From Nocardioides eburneiflavus (GTDB lineage: Bacteria; Actinomycetota; Actinomycetes; Propionibacteriales; Nocardioidaceae): 64,000 nucleotides of DNA. The stretch covers positions 2,294,001 through 2,358,000 of the forward strand of contig NZ_SRRO01000001.1 in the NCBI RefSeq assembly GCF_004785795.1. The letters run 5' to 3'. The position numbers and the translations under genes were made by a program. Position 1 is the first letter of the stretch. The number at the start of each line of letters is the position of its first letter. The notes below the pieces were generated by a model. That model worked only from the letters and a program-made list of their open reading frames with translations. It searched no databases and had not been told where the DNA came from. Shown piece by piece: positions 37,465-45,868 of the stretch.

Positions 37465-37470
37465 CGTCCC

Positions 37471-37800
37471 ATGGCGTCCGTCGAGCGGTTGTTGCGCGCA
37501 GAGTTCGAGGCTGCGGCGGCTGCGGTCGCGGCCGCACGCGCTGACGTCGACCTGGAGACGGCGCGTCAGCTGATGGCGGAGGCGGCGGAGATGCTGCACA
37601 ACAGCCTCGCCCTCGACACGCTCTCGGAGCGGGACGCCATGGTGGTCGTGCACGACCTGGCTGCCGACCTGACGGCCCTCGACCCGGGAGCGGCGGTACG
37701 CGCCCGGGCTGCGGACGTCGCACGGGCGTCCTCTGGTCTGGACGAACCGGGCGTGGTGGCGGAGACCTACCTGGTCTGCGCGGCGGTGCTCCAGCTCTGA
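37471..37800 (+). CDS. Hypothetical 109-residue helical protein
   Basis: Not recognised. The 109-residue product is Ala-rich and predicted helical, with an N-terminal heptad-like stretch (RLLRAEFEAAAAAVAAARADVDL) that could form a coiled coil. There is no signal peptide or membrane segment. A -10-like hexamer just before the ATG and a hairpin after the stop support a small gene, but composition-driven open frames are common in DNA this GC-rich. Neighbours (corA and the HNH protein) give no hint of its role. Confidence 0.5.
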   Translation: MASVERLLRAEFEAAAAAVAAARADVDLETARQLMAEAAEMLHNSLALDTLSERDAMVVVHDLAADLTALDPGAAVRARAADVARASSGLDEPGVVAETYLVCAAVLQL

Positions 37801-37860
37801 CGGGAGTCCGCTCGCGGCGCGGGAGAGTGCAGTGGGACACGAGCCGGCACGTGCCTCGAG

Positions 37861-37885
37861 CCCCCTGCTCGTGCTGCGCAGGGGG
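37861..37885. terminator. Bidirectional hairpin between convergent genes
   Basis: CCCCCTGC pairs with GCAGGGGG (8 bp, 9-nt loop) in the 97-bp gap between the small hypothetical gene and the HNH gene. Confidence 0.5.
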
Positions 37886-37897
37886 TGTGGGGCGGGG

Positions 37898-39391
37898 TCA
37901 TCGTCGGCGTGGTCGTGGGATGTCGGGCGGAGCCGTCGGATGCGGTGGATGCGGTGGACCGAGGTCGGTGGTGCCGGTGTGGTCGCGGCGGTAGCGGTGC
38001 CCGTGCGGGCTGGTCCACTCGAACACTCCGGGCTCGACCATGGCGTAGCGCCAGGCGGAGTGGGTCTTGAGGCGGTGGTGGAACCGGCACAGGCAGGCCA
38101 GGTTGCTCGTGGTCGTCGGGCCGGGTTGGGGTCTGCCCTCGGCGTCGGCGTCGTCGTCCCACGGGATGATGTGGTCGACGTCGCAGCGCCGGGTGGGGCG
38201 GGAGCAGAACGGGAACACGCACGTGCGATCCCTCAGGATCACGTGTTCGCGGATCGGTGCCGGGACCTTCCGCGTCTGCGCGGTCAGCGTGGTGTTGAGG
38301 TCGATGACGGGCTTGATGGTGACCTCGGTGCGCGAATCTGCGCACCAGGACTGGATCTGCTCGAGCAGGACGAGACGCCGGCCGTTCTCCATGCGCCCGG
38401 TGGGACCGAACACCGTGGCGTCACCGGAGAAGGACGCGTCGACGTGGGCGTGGATCACCACCGCACGAGCGGCCGGCAGGTCCGGCTCGTCGGCGTCGTC
38501 GCCGGTGTCGGGGTTCACCCGGTCCTGTCTCCGGGTGTCCGGGTCCGGCCCGCTGGCGCGGTCCGTTCCCGGCCCCCCGGTCAGGAGCTCCAGCGCTGTC
38601 TGGGTCCGGGCGAGGTCCCCGAGGGCCTTGGCGCGGCGGGCGTCGAGTGGCAGCAGGGATCCGAGGGCCTGCTGGGTGGCGGCGTGGTGGGCGAGGGCGC
38701 GGTCGAGGTCGAGGGCGTCGGCGATGTCGACCTCGGCCTCGATCCGCAGGGTGCCGGCGTAGTGCACGTCGTCGGTGTCGACGGTGACGTGGCGCGGGTC
38801 GACGTGCAGGTAGCCGTCCTCCGGGTCCGCGGCCGGGTCGGCGGTCGCGAGGTCGTAGCGCCTGATGGTCTCCGCGACGAGCCGGTCGAGCTGCGCGGAC
38901 CCGACCCGTCCGGCGACGGCGGCGACCTGGGCGTCGACGAACCCCGCGGCCTCGGCGGTGAGCGCGGGTGAGGAGTGGATGGTGGTGTCCGCGACCAGCC
39001 TGGCTCGCCAGGCCGGCACCTGCCCGGCTTGCACCTGTGCCCACAGGCGGGTAAGGCGGTGACGGAGCTCGAGGGCGTGGCCGATGAGCTTCTTCGCCGC
39101 CGTCGACGTGATCCCGAGGACGGTGCCGAGCTCGGCGCAACAGAACTCCGCCACCAGCGGGGCACCCTCACCCGCGATGGGCTCCTCGTGCTGCGACCCC
39201 GGGACCGTGAACGACGCTGCCGTGTGGATCGACTCGGGCGGGTGCAGGTCGGCCCACCGGGCCGCGACATCGAGGAGGTCTGCTGCGGCCCGGTCCTCGG
39301 CGGACTTCCGGCTTCGAGCGAGCGCGAGCAGCTCGGCAGCAGAGAGGTCCTCGACCTCACCTGCTCCGGGCGCCAGCAGCACTTCGCTCAT
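37898..39391 (-). CDS. DUF222 / HNH endonuclease domain protein (13E12 repeat type)
   Basis: A 497-residue protein of the actinobacterial DUF222-HNH family, usually present in many copies per genome. The N-terminal ~330 residues form the DUF222 helical region (LGITSTAAKKLIGHALELRHRL, MSEVLLAPG start). The C-terminal HNH nuclease motif is C..FPFCSRPTRRCDVDHIIPW...TTSNLACLCRFHHRLKTH. The biological role is unknown; related genes often look mobile. ATG 39391 has TACGAT 7 nt upstream, implying leaderless expression. A REP-like cluster follows on its 5' side. Confidence 0.92.
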   Translation of the reverse strand: MSEVLLAPGAGEVEDLSAAELLALARSRKSAEDRAAADLLDVAARWADLHPPESIHTAASFTVPGSQHEEPIAGEGAPLVAEFCCAELGTVLGITSTAAKKLIGHALELRHRLTRLWAQVQAGQVPAWRARLVADTTIHSSPALTAEAAGFVDAQVAAVAGRVGSAQLDRLVAETIRRYDLATADPAADPEDGYLHVDPRHVTVDTDDVHYAGTLRIEAEVDIADALDLDRALAHHAATQQALGSLLPLDARRAKALGDLARTQTALELLTGGPGTDRASGPDPDTRRQDRVNPDTGDDADEPDLPAARAVVIHAHVDASFSGDATVFGPTGRMENGRRLVLLEQIQSWCADSRTEVTIKPVIDLNTTLTAQTRKVPAPIREHVILRDRTCVFPFCSRPTRRCDVDHIIPWDDDADAEGRPQPGPTTTSNLACLCRFHHRLKTHSAWRYAMVEPGVFEWTSPHGHRYRRDHTGTTDLGPPHPPHPTAPPDIPRPRRR

Positions 39392-39398
39392 GTGTTCG

Positions 39399-39404
39399 AT
39401 CGTA
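39399..39404 (-). promoter_or_regulatory. Putative -10 element of the HNH gene (leaderless)
   Basis: TACGAT on the minus strand, 7 nt before the ATG. Confidence 0.45.
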
Positions 39405-39448
39405 GACGTCGGGTACGACAGTGGCCCTGGCCGTGATCGGACGTGGCC

Positions 39449-39598
39449 ACCGAGGGCGGAGTGGTTTCGAGGCTCGCTGCGCTCGCACGTCAACACGGAG
39501 ATGCTGACTGGCGAGGGGTCTCGATACGCCCGCTCGTCCCTCGCGGGCTACTCGACCACCGAGGGGACGGCTGCGCTCGCACCTCGACCACCGAGCGG
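39449..39598. repeat. REP-like intergenic cluster
   Basis: Three related blocks: ACCGAGGGCGGAGTGGTTTC... with GGCTCGCTGCGCTCGCA (39449-39500), TCTCGATACGCCCGCTCG...CTACTCGACCACCGAGG (39519-39565), and GCTCGCACCTCGACCACCGAG (39575-39595). The TCTCGATACGCCCGC and CTACTCGACCACCGAG motifs resemble dispersed palindromic repeats common in Nocardioides-type genomes (from memory). No gene lies in 39392-39609. Confidence 0.6.
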
Positions 39599-39609
39599 AG
39601 GGGGGGTGG

Positions 39610-39972
39610 TCAGCGCGCCTCTTCCACGCACGTCTCGTAGGAGACGTTGCGCGGGCAGCCGCGGAGGTCGGAGCCGATGACGAGCCCGGTCAGCAGGGTC
39701 GCGACGACAGCGAGGGCGAGGGCGTACGCCCCCAGGCGCCCGCTGCGGCGGACGAGCGCGTGGACCGCCAGCGGGAGGGCGGCCACGACGCCGGTCGCGA
39801 GGAGCAGCAGACGGGTCAGGCCGGGGTCGGTGGCGCGCCCGAAGCCGCCGCCCGTGCAGCCGGAGACGCCGCAGATCGCGAAGCCGGCGGCGAGGGCGGG
39901 ACCGGCGGCCAGCACGAGGCCGAGCACGACGAGTGCCGCCGCGAGGGGTGCAGAGACGGGACGGGGGTCCAT
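39610..39972 (-). CDS. Small membrane protein, hypothetical
   Basis: A 120-residue protein with about three hydrophobic helices (near 8-30, 47-70 and 80-100) and a short Cys-containing C-terminal tail (GCPRNVSYETCVEEAR). Two further Cys lie in CGVSGCTGG between helices 1 and 2. It is probably an integral membrane protein; the cysteines may form disulfides outside the membrane. The start ATG 39972 gives a plausible membrane N-terminus. It lies 22 bp downstream of the PPOX gene and may be co-transcribed with it. Confidence 0.65.
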   Translation of the reverse strand: MDPRPVSAPLAAALVVLGLVLAAGPALAAGFAICGVSGCTGGGFGRATDPGLTRLLLLATGVVAALPLAVHALVRRSGRLGAYALALAVVATLLTGLVIGSDLRGCPRNVSYETCVEEAR

Positions 39973-39994
39973 CGCCCCCACCCTGCCACGGCTG

Positions 39995-40612
39995 TCAGAA
40001 CTGCGGCGTCGCCGGCGCGCTCGGGCGGGTCGGGTCCAGCGCCGGGTCACCGGCCGGGAGGGTGCCGTCGAACCACTCGTCGCGCTTCCAGTCCGGGACG
40101 GGCGGCTGCTGGTCGCGGACGGGCACGAAGACCGACCGCTCCGCCGCCCCGTGCGTGTGGACGTAGCGCCGGCAGTTGGGGAAGACCGCGGTGGCGCGCA
40201 CCCGTACGACGAGGCGGGCGCCAGGGAGCTCGGCGACCAGTGGGTCGGCGGGGTCGATGGACGCCTCGCCGTTGATGCGCAGGCGCGAGCCGGTGGCGAA
40301 GTCGATGAACAGCAGGCCGACGAGATGGTTCTCGGTGACGTTGCCCATCGTCAGGAACATGCCGTTGCCGTCGTACACGGGGAACGCCAGCGTGTGGTCG
40401 TCGACGACGCGCACGAATCCGGGGTCGCCGCCCTTGTAGGAGCACTGCGGCTGGCCGTCGGCGTCGGCGGTGGCGATGAAGAACATGTCGCGCGCCTCGA
40501 TGAACTCGCGGAACCCCGACACGTCGTCGCCCGCGACGCTGGCGAGCCGGTCCGCGAGCCGGCGCGTGTCGAAGGCGTCCTGCAGGGCGCGGTGCGAGTC
40601 GCGGTAGTCCAT
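39995..40612 (-). CDS. PPOX-class pyridoxamine 5'-phosphate oxidase-like protein
   Basis: A 205-residue split-barrel flavin-binding protein. Key segments are FIEARDMFFIATADADGQPQCSYKGGDPGFVRV, the GNGMFLTMGNVTENHLVGLLFIDF core strands, and RLRINGEASI (each shown in part by the family pattern). Such proteins bind FMN or F420 and reduce small molecules; the substrate is unknown. A GAGAGG-like site lies about 9-10 nt before the ATG at 40612. It is divergent from the VOC gene. Confidence 0.85.
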   Translation of the reverse strand: MDYRDSHRALQDAFDTRRLADRLASVAGDDVSGFREFIEARDMFFIATADADGQPQCSYKGGDPGFVRVVDDHTLAFPVYDGNGMFLTMGNVTENHLVGLLFIDFATGSRLRINGEASIDPADPLVAELPGARLVVRVRATAVFPNCRRYVHTHGAAERSVFVPVRDQQPPVPDWKRDEWFDGTLPAGDPALDPTRPSAPATPQF

Positions 40613-40670
40613 GGGCGATGCCTCTCCACTTCGAGGATGGCACCGCGTCGACCCCGGAGGAAGGCCGGTC

Positions 40671-40676
40671 TAGGTT
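40671..40676 (+). promoter_or_regulatory. Putative -10 element of the VOC gene (leaderless)
   Basis: TAGGTT ends 6 nt before the GTG at 40683. The 13-bp context CCGGTCTAGGTTG (40665-40677) recurs at 41100-41112 before the symporter gene. Confidence 0.5.
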
Positions 40677-40682
40677 GGTTCC

Positions 40683-41066
40683 GTGCCCCGAGCCCTCCAC
40701 CACCTCGACCTGTGGGTCGACGACGTCGCGACCGCAGAAGGGGAGTGGGGGTGGCTGCTGGCGCGGTGCGGGTGGCAGCGCGAGGAGGGGGTGCTGTCGT
40801 GGGTGCACCCCGACGGCACGTACGTCTTCATGGAGCACTCGCCCGACCAGCACGGCGCGCACGACCGGCTCCGGCCCGGGATCAACCACCTCGCCACGAC
40901 CGTCGAGACCCGTGACGAGCTCGACCGGATGCGGTCGGAGTCGACGGAGCACGGGTGGCACGAACTGTACGCCGACCGCTACCCGTACGCGGGCGGCGAG
41001 GCCCACGTCGCGCTCTACCTGGAGAGCTCGGAAGGCTTCGAGGTGGAGGTCGTCGCCGGCGGGTGA
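40683..41066 (+). CDS. VOC / glyoxalase-bleomycin-resistance family protein
   Basis: A 127-residue single vicinal-oxygen-chelate domain. The start HHLDLWVDDVATAEGEWGWLLARCGW and the end EAHVALYLESSEGFEVEVVA carry the usual His/Glu metal positions (His near the start of strand 1, and the terminal Glu pair). It may be an isomerase, dioxygenase or lyase of small molecules. GTG 40683 is set by a TAGGTT hexamer 6 nt upstream. Confidence 0.82.
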   Translation: MPRALHHLDLWVDDVATAEGEWGWLLARCGWQREEGVLSWVHPDGTYVFMEHSPDQHGAHDRLRPGINHLATTVETRDELDRMRSESTEHGWHELYADRYPYAGGEAHVALYLESSEGFEVEVVAGG

Positions 41067-41105
41067 CCTCCCGAAGGGTGGTCGCGCCCGCAGTGGCATC
41101 CGGTC

Positions 41106-41111
41106 TAGGTT
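41106..41111 (+). promoter_or_regulatory. Putative -10 element of the symporter gene
   Basis: TAGGTT within CCGGTCTAGGTTG, repeated from the VOC promoter. Here the start codon is 39 nt further on and a GGAGG site (41141-41145) is present, so this mRNA would have a leader. Confidence 0.4.
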
Positions 41112-41150
41112 GCTGGGTGGTCCGATGAAGCTGACGCTCGGGAGGCAACC

Positions 41151-42863
41151 ATGGGCTCCGACACCCTGATCGACGCGACCTGGCTGGACTACCTGCTGGT
41201 CGCCATCTACTTCGGCTTCGTGCTGGGCATCGGCGTGATGGCCCGGCGATCGGTGTCGGACTCGATCGACTTCTTCCTCTCCGGCCGCTCGCTGCCGGCG
41301 TGGGTGACCGGTCTGGCCTTCATCTCCGCCAACCTCGGTGCCGTCGAGATCATGGGCATGTCCGCCAACGGCGCCCAGCTCGGCCTGCCGACCTTCCACT
41401 ACTTCTGGGTCGGTGCCGTCCCGGCGATGCTCTTCCTCGGCGTCGTGATGATGCCGTTCTACTACGGCTCCAAGGTGCGCTCGGTGCCGGAGTTCATGCT
41501 CCGGCGCTTCGGCACCGGCGCTCACCTGGTCAACGCCATCAGCTTCGCCGTCGCCCAGCTGCTGATCGCCGGCGTCAACCTCGCCCTCCTCGCCGGCATC
41601 GTGCGCGCGCTGCTGGGTTGGCCGATCTGGGTCTCGCTGATCGTCGCCGGGGCGGTGGTGCTGTCGTACATCACGCTGGGCGGACTGAGCGCGGCGATCT
41701 ACAACGAGGTGCTGCAGTTCTTCGTCATCGTCGCGTCCCTGCTTCCCCTGACGCTGATCGGACTGAACCGCGTCGGGGGCTGGGACGGCCTGACCGAGAA
41801 GATCAGCGCCGCCTCGGCGGACGCATCCTCGGCATCCGACGCGCCACCGGCCGGGCAACAGCTGAACGCCTGGCCGGGCGAGGCACTGTCCGGCTTCGAC
41901 TCCCCGCTCCTGTCGGTGATCGGCATCGTCTTCGGCCTGGGCTTCGTGCTGTCCTTCGGCTACTGGACGACCAACTTCGTCGAGGTCCAGCGGGCGATGG
42001 CCTCCGACTCGATCTCCGCCGCGAGGAAGACCCCGATCATCGGTGCCTTCCCCAAGATGTTCGTGCCCTTCATCGTGATCGTGCCCGGCATGGTCTCCGC
42101 CGTCCTGGTCGCGGAGATGATCGAGCTCAAGGACGGCGGCAGTCCCACGGGCGGCGCGTCCGGCGACGTGACCTACAACGACGCCCTGCTCCTGCTGATG
42201 CGTGACGTCCTGCCCAACGGCCTCCTCGGCCTGGCGATCGCCGGCCTCCTCGCCGCCTTCATGGCCGGCATGGCGGCCAACATCTCCGCCTTCAACACGG
42301 TGTTCTCCTACGACCTGTGGCAGCGCTACATCCGCAAGGACCACTCCGACGACTACTACCTGCGGATCGGTCGGCTGGCCACCGTGGGAGCGACGGTCAT
42401 CGCGATCTTCACCGCCCAGATCGCGCTCGGCTACGACAACGTCATGACCTACCTCCAGACGCTGTTCGGGTTCTTCAACGCCCCGCTGTTCGCGACGTTC
42501 ATCCTCGGCATGTTCTGGAAGCGGATGACCCCCACGGCCGGCTGGGTGGGACTGGTGGCAGGCACGCTGTCGGCCATCGCCGTCGACCGCGCCGCGGCGG
42601 CCGGCGTCTTCGAGCTGTCCGGGCAGGGAGTGGCGTTCCTCGCGGCGTCGGTCGCCTTCGTGGTCGACATCGTGCTGAGCATCGTGGTCTCGCTGGTGAC
42701 CAGGCCCAAGCCCGCCGAGGAGCTCCGGGGCCTGGTCTACTCCGAGACACCCCGCGAGGACCGCACCGACCCGCACGAGGCGTCGTACCCGTGGTACCGG
42801 CGCACGGCACCGCTCGCCGGCATCGCGCTCGCGATGGTCATCGTCCTCAACTTCGCCTTCTGA
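41151..42863 (+). CDS. Sodium:solute symporter (SSS family)
   Basis: A 570-residue integral membrane protein with about 14 hydrophobic helices. Recognisable SSS segments are DYLLVAIYFGFVLGIGVMARRS, the DFFLSGRSLPAWVTGLAFISANLGAVEIMG sodium/substrate region, and EFMLRRFGTGAH. It is similar in layout to SGLT-type sugar or organic-solute carriers; the solute cannot be told. GGAGG lies 6 nt before the ATG. A small two-helix protein follows by 11 bp, then the purine-degradation genes, but a separate promoter before those weakens any link to urate or allantoin. Confidence 0.88.
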   Translation: MGSDTLIDATWLDYLLVAIYFGFVLGIGVMARRSVSDSIDFFLSGRSLPAWVTGLAFISANLGAVEIMGMSANGAQLGLPTFHYFWVGAVPAMLFLGVVMMPFYYGSKVRSVPEFMLRRFGTGAHLVNAISFAVAQLLIAGVNLALLAGIVRALLGWPIWVSLIVAGAVVLSYITLGGLSAAIYNEVLQFFVIVASLLPLTLIGLNRVGGWDGLTEKISAASADASSASDAPPAGQQLNAWPGEALSGFDSPLLSVIGIVFGLGFVLSFGYWTTNFVEVQRAMASDSISAARKTPIIGAFPKMFVPFIVIVPGMVSAVLVAEMIELKDGGSPTGGASGDVTYNDALLLLMRDVLPNGLLGLAIAGLLAAFMAGMAANISAFNTVFSYDLWQRYIRKDHSDDYYLRIGRLATVGATVIAIFTAQIALGYDNVMTYLQTLFGFFNAPLFATFILGMFWKRMTPTAGWVGLVAGTLSAIAVDRAAAAGVFELSGQGVAFLAASVAFVVDIVLSIVVSLVTRPKPAEELRGLVYSETPREDRTDPHEASYPWYRRTAPLAGIALAMVIVLNFAF

Positions 42864-42874
42864 GAGGGACCAGC

Positions 42875-43189
42875 ATGTCCACGACGACGTCCGAGACCGA
42901 CGGCAGGCCCAAGAAGGCCGGCCTCTTCGACATCCGCAACATCATCGGCGCGCTGATGGCGCTGTACGGCGTGATCCTCGCGCTGGCCGGCCTCCTCGGC
43001 GAGCACGAGCCGGAGAAGACCGGCGGGGTGAACGCCAACCTCTGGACCGGATTGGCCCTGCTCGCGGTGGGGCTGGGTTTCTTCGCATGGGCGAAGCTCC
43101 GGCCGATCGTCGTACCTCCCGACGTGGACCGCCCCGACGACGACCCGACGCGCCCGGCCCCCCAGCGCAAGCGCCCGCCCGCGCACTGA
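42875..43189 (+). CDS. Small two-helix membrane protein
   Basis: A 104-residue protein with two hydrophobic helices (about 22-42 and 55-75) separated by a short loop, and a charged Pro/Arg-rich tail. Not recognised. GAGAGG lies before the ATG, 11 bp after the symporter stop, so it is probably an accessory membrane partner of the carrier. The gap to the next gene is 21 bp. Confidence 0.7.
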   Translation: MSTTTSETDGRPKKAGLFDIRNIIGALMALYGVILALAGLLGEHEPEKTGGVNANLWTGLALLAVGLGFFAWAKLRPIVVPPDVDRPDDDPTRPAPQRKRPPAH

Positions 43190-43198
43190 CCCATGCCC

Positions 43199-43204
43199 TA
43201 GATT
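43199..43204 (+). promoter_or_regulatory. Putative -10 element of the purine-catabolism operon (leaderless)
   Basis: TAGATT ends 6 nt before the ATG at 43211. If real, it is the promoter for the run from the DUF6986 gene through the ureidoglycine aminohydrolase gene. Confidence 0.5.
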
Positions 43205-43210
43205 CCCTGC

Positions 43211-44500
43211 ATGCAACGCCGCGAGAGCCTCGACCGCCTGGTGGGCGAGCTCGCCGACGACCTCGACGCGCGGCTCGCCTCCGTCGACGCCGCGCTGGCC
43301 GCGAGCTATCCCGGGGAGCGCCCCGGTCGCCAGCCCGTGCACACGCTGTACGTCCCGGCCGACCGCTTCCACGCCGCGCTCGCACCCGAGCACGGCGCCG
43401 CTGCCCTGGCCGCCGTCGACGCCCACGTCGACCTGTTCCTCGAGGTGCTCGACGGCGACCGCGGCCTCGTCGCGCTGGTGCGCGACAAGCTCGCCCGCGA
43501 GCCGGTCGAGGACCTCCGCATCGACCTCGAGGACGGCTACGGCACCCGCGCCGACGACGAGGAGGACCGCGACGCCGAGCGTGCCGCGACCGAGCTGCGC
43601 TCCGCGCTCGACGCCGGGACCGCCCCCTCCTTCACCGGCATCCGCGTCAAGGGGTTCGAGGCACCCACCCGGCGCCGCGGCGTCCGCACCTTGACCCTGT
43701 TCCTCGCGCGGCTCGTCGCGGAGGGTCCGCTGCCCGGTGGGTTCGTGCTGACGCTGCCCAAGGTGACGGCGGTGGAGCAGGTCGAGGCGCTGGTGCACGC
43801 GGCCGGTCGGCTCGAGGTGGCGCTCGGCCTCGATGCCGGCGCGCTTCGCTTCGAGCTCCAGATCGAGACGCCGCAGTCGATCCTCGGCGCCGACGGCACC
43901 GCGCTCGTGGCGCGCATGGTGCACGCCGCGGACGGGCGCTGCACCGGCCTGCACTACGGCACGTACGACTACTCCGCGTCCTGCGGCATCGCGGCCGCCC
44001 ACCAGAGCCTCGAGCACCCGGTCGCCGACCACGCCAAGGCCGTCATGCAGGCCGCGGCCGCGGGCACGGGGGTACGCCTCTCCGACGGCTCCACCAACGT
44101 GCTGCCGGTGGGCGCCCCCGACCAGGTCGCCGCCGCCTGGCACAACCACCTCCGCCTGGTCCGCAGGTCGCTGGAGCGCGGCTACTACCAGGGCTGGGAC
44201 CTCCATCCGGCCCAGCTCCCGACCCGCTACGCCGCCACCTTCGCCTTCTACCGCGACGGCTTCCCGGCCGCGGCGGCGAGGCTGCGCGCCTACCTCGGCC
44301 GGCAGGACTCCGCGATCCTCGACGAGCCCGCGACCGCCCGGGCGCTGGCCGACTTCGTGCTGCGCGGCCTCGACTGCGGCGCCGTCTCGCCGGACGAGGT
44401 CGCCGACGCCGGGTTGCTCGACATCCACGTGCTGGCCGCGCTGGCGCACCGCACGGGCGAGGCCGACACCGAGACCGACACCGACGAGGGAGGGGCCTGA
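43211..44500 (+). CDS. DUF6986 aldolase/citrate-lyase-like protein
   Basis: A 429-residue protein of the phosphoenolpyruvate/aldolase barrel superfamily (HpcH/CitE-like). Signs are RIDLEDGYGTRADDEEDRDAER, FELQIETPQSIL and the strand GLHYGTYDYSASCGI, which carry metal-binding Glu/Asp of CitE-type lyases. It is the first gene of the urate-to-allantoate cluster, one base from the uricase start. Malyl-CoA-lyase-like or glyoxylate-condensing chemistry would suit the glyoxylate produced downstream, but that is inference and the substrate is unproven. Confidence 0.8.
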   Translation: MQRRESLDRLVGELADDLDARLASVDAALAASYPGERPGRQPVHTLYVPADRFHAALAPEHGAAALAAVDAHVDLFLEVLDGDRGLVALVRDKLAREPVEDLRIDLEDGYGTRADDEEDRDAERAATELRSALDAGTAPSFTGIRVKGFEAPTRRRGVRTLTLFLARLVAEGPLPGGFVLTLPKVTAVEQVEALVHAAGRLEVALGLDAGALRFELQIETPQSILGADGTALVARMVHAADGRCTGLHYGTYDYSASCGIAAAHQSLEHPVADHAKAVMQAAAAGTGVRLSDGSTNVLPVGAPDQVAAAWHNHLRLVRRSLERGYYQGWDLHPAQLPTRYAATFAFYRDGFPAAAARLRAYLGRQDSAILDEPATARALADFVLRGLDCGAVSPDEVADAGLLDIHVLAALAHRTGEADTETDTDEGGA

Positions 44501-44501
44501 G

Positions 44502-45362
44502 ATGGGCATCCGGCTGGGACCGAACCGCTACGGCAAGGCGGAGTCGCGCGTCGTACGCATCGTGCGCGACACCCCGCGCCACGAGATCCGCGACCTCAAC
44601 GTCTCGACCGCGCTGTACGGCGACTTCGCCGCGGCCCACACCGACGGCGACCAGTCGCAGGTCCTGCCCACCGACACGCAGAAGAACACGGCGTTCGCGT
44701 TCGCCAAGAAGTACGGCGTGGACTCGCCCGAGGACTACGCGCTGGTCCTCGGCCGACGGCTCTTCGAGGCGACCCCTGCCGCCCACGGGGCGATGGTGAA
44801 GGTGTCGGAGTACGCCTGGGACCGCATCCGCGTCGACGGATCAGGGCACGACCACGCCTTCGTGCGGCGGGGTGGCGAGGTCAGGACGACGGCGGTCCAC
44901 GTCAGCCCCGGGCGCACGTCGGTCGACTCCGGCCTGCGTGAGCTGGTGGTGCTGAAGTCGACCGGCTCGGAGTTCAAGGGCTTCCTGCGCGACGAGTACA
45001 CGACGCTCGCGGAAGCCGACGATCGCATCCTGGCGACCGAGCTGCAGGCGGACTGGCGGTACTCCCGCTTCGACGACATCGACTGGAACGCGTCGTACGC
45101 CTCGGTGCGCGCAGTGCTGCTCGCCACCTTCGCGACGACCTACAGCCGCGCCCTGCAGGAGACGCTCTATCTCATGGGCAAGGCCGTGCTCGAGGCCCAT
45201 GACGAGATCGACCTGATCTCCTTCAAGGCGCCCAACAAGCACCACTTCCTCGTGGACCTCGAGCCCTTCGGCCTCGACAACCCCGGCGAGGTCTTCATCG
45301 CCGCCGACCGCCCGTACGGCCTCATCGAGGCGACCGTCGTCCGCGACGGGGAGCCCTCATGA
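44502..45362 (+). CDS. uox: Urate oxidase (uricase)
   Basis: A cofactor-free oxidase converting urate and oxygen to 5-hydroxyisourate. The 286-residue protein has both tunnel-fold halves. Motifs are the catalytic Thr region LPTDTQKNTAFAFAKKYG, the SPEDYALVLGRRLF segment, and NKHHFLVDLEPFG with the active His, then the C-terminal ADRPYGLIEATV. ATG 44502 follows the preceding stop by 1 bp. The next gene overlaps by ATGA. Product flow continues directly to UraH and UraD, encoded next. Confidence 0.95.
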   Translation: MGIRLGPNRYGKAESRVVRIVRDTPRHEIRDLNVSTALYGDFAAAHTDGDQSQVLPTDTQKNTAFAFAKKYGVDSPEDYALVLGRRLFEATPAAHGAMVKVSEYAWDRIRVDGSGHDHAFVRRGGEVRTTAVHVSPGRTSVDSGLRELVVLKSTGSEFKGFLRDEYTTLAEADDRILATELQADWRYSRFDDIDWNASYASVRAVLLATFATTYSRALQETLYLMGKAVLEAHDEIDLISFKAPNKHHFLVDLEPFGLDNPGEVFIAADRPYGLIEATVVRDGEPS

Positions 45363-45868
45363 GCGCGATCCGACCAGGCCTCGCCACCTTCAACGAGATG
45401 GAGCACGACCAGGCCCAGCAGCGCCTGCGGACCTGCCTCGACGCGCCGGGCTGGGCCGACCGAGTCCTGGCGGGGCGGCCGTACTCGGACCTCGACCAGC
45501 TCGAGAACGCGATGGTCGCCGCCTCCAGCACGATCACGGATGCTGAGCTGGAGCAGGCCCTCGCCCGCCACCCCCGGATCGGCGAGCGCGCCGACGCCGC
45601 CCGCCACGACGCGAGCCACTCCACTCGCGAGCAGTCGGGCGTCGACCGCGCCGATGCCGATGTCGTGCGCCGCCTCGAGGACGGCAACCGGGCCTACGAG
45701 GAGCGCTTCGGTCGCGTCTTCATCATCCGGGCCGCCGGCCGGAGCGGGCCCGACATCCTCCAGCACCTGAGGCGCCGGCTCGACAACAGCGACGAGGTGG
45801 AGCGCCGCGAGACGATCCACGAGCTCGTCCAGATCGCACAGCTGCGAATCCGGGAGGTGCTGGCCTGA
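45359..45868 (+). CDS. uraD: OHCU decarboxylase
   Basis: The 169-residue enzyme decarboxylates 2-oxo-4-hydroxy-4-carboxy-5-ureidoimidazoline to S-allantoin. The hallmark HPRIGERA (catalytic His) is at about 69-76, followed by the SREQ-like HSTREQSGV and NRAYEERFGRVFIIRAAGRS core. The start overlaps the uricase stop (ATGA), and the stop shares a base with the uraH start. The gene order uox-uraD-uraH is compact and conserved. Confidence 0.93.
   Translation: MSAIRPGLATFNEMEHDQAQQRLRTCLDAPGWADRVLAGRPYSDLDQLENAMVAASSTITDAELEQALARHPRIGERADAARHDASHSTREQSGVDRADADVVRRLEDGNRAYEERFGRVFIIRAAGRSGPDILQHLRRRLDNSDEVERRETIHELVQIAQLRIREVLA

Noticed and set aside
41151..42863. Urate or allantoin transporter assignment for the SSS symporter
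   Set aside because: It precedes the purine genes but has its own small partner gene, a separate promoter follows, and its family resembles sugar-type SSS carriers, not the usual purine permease families.
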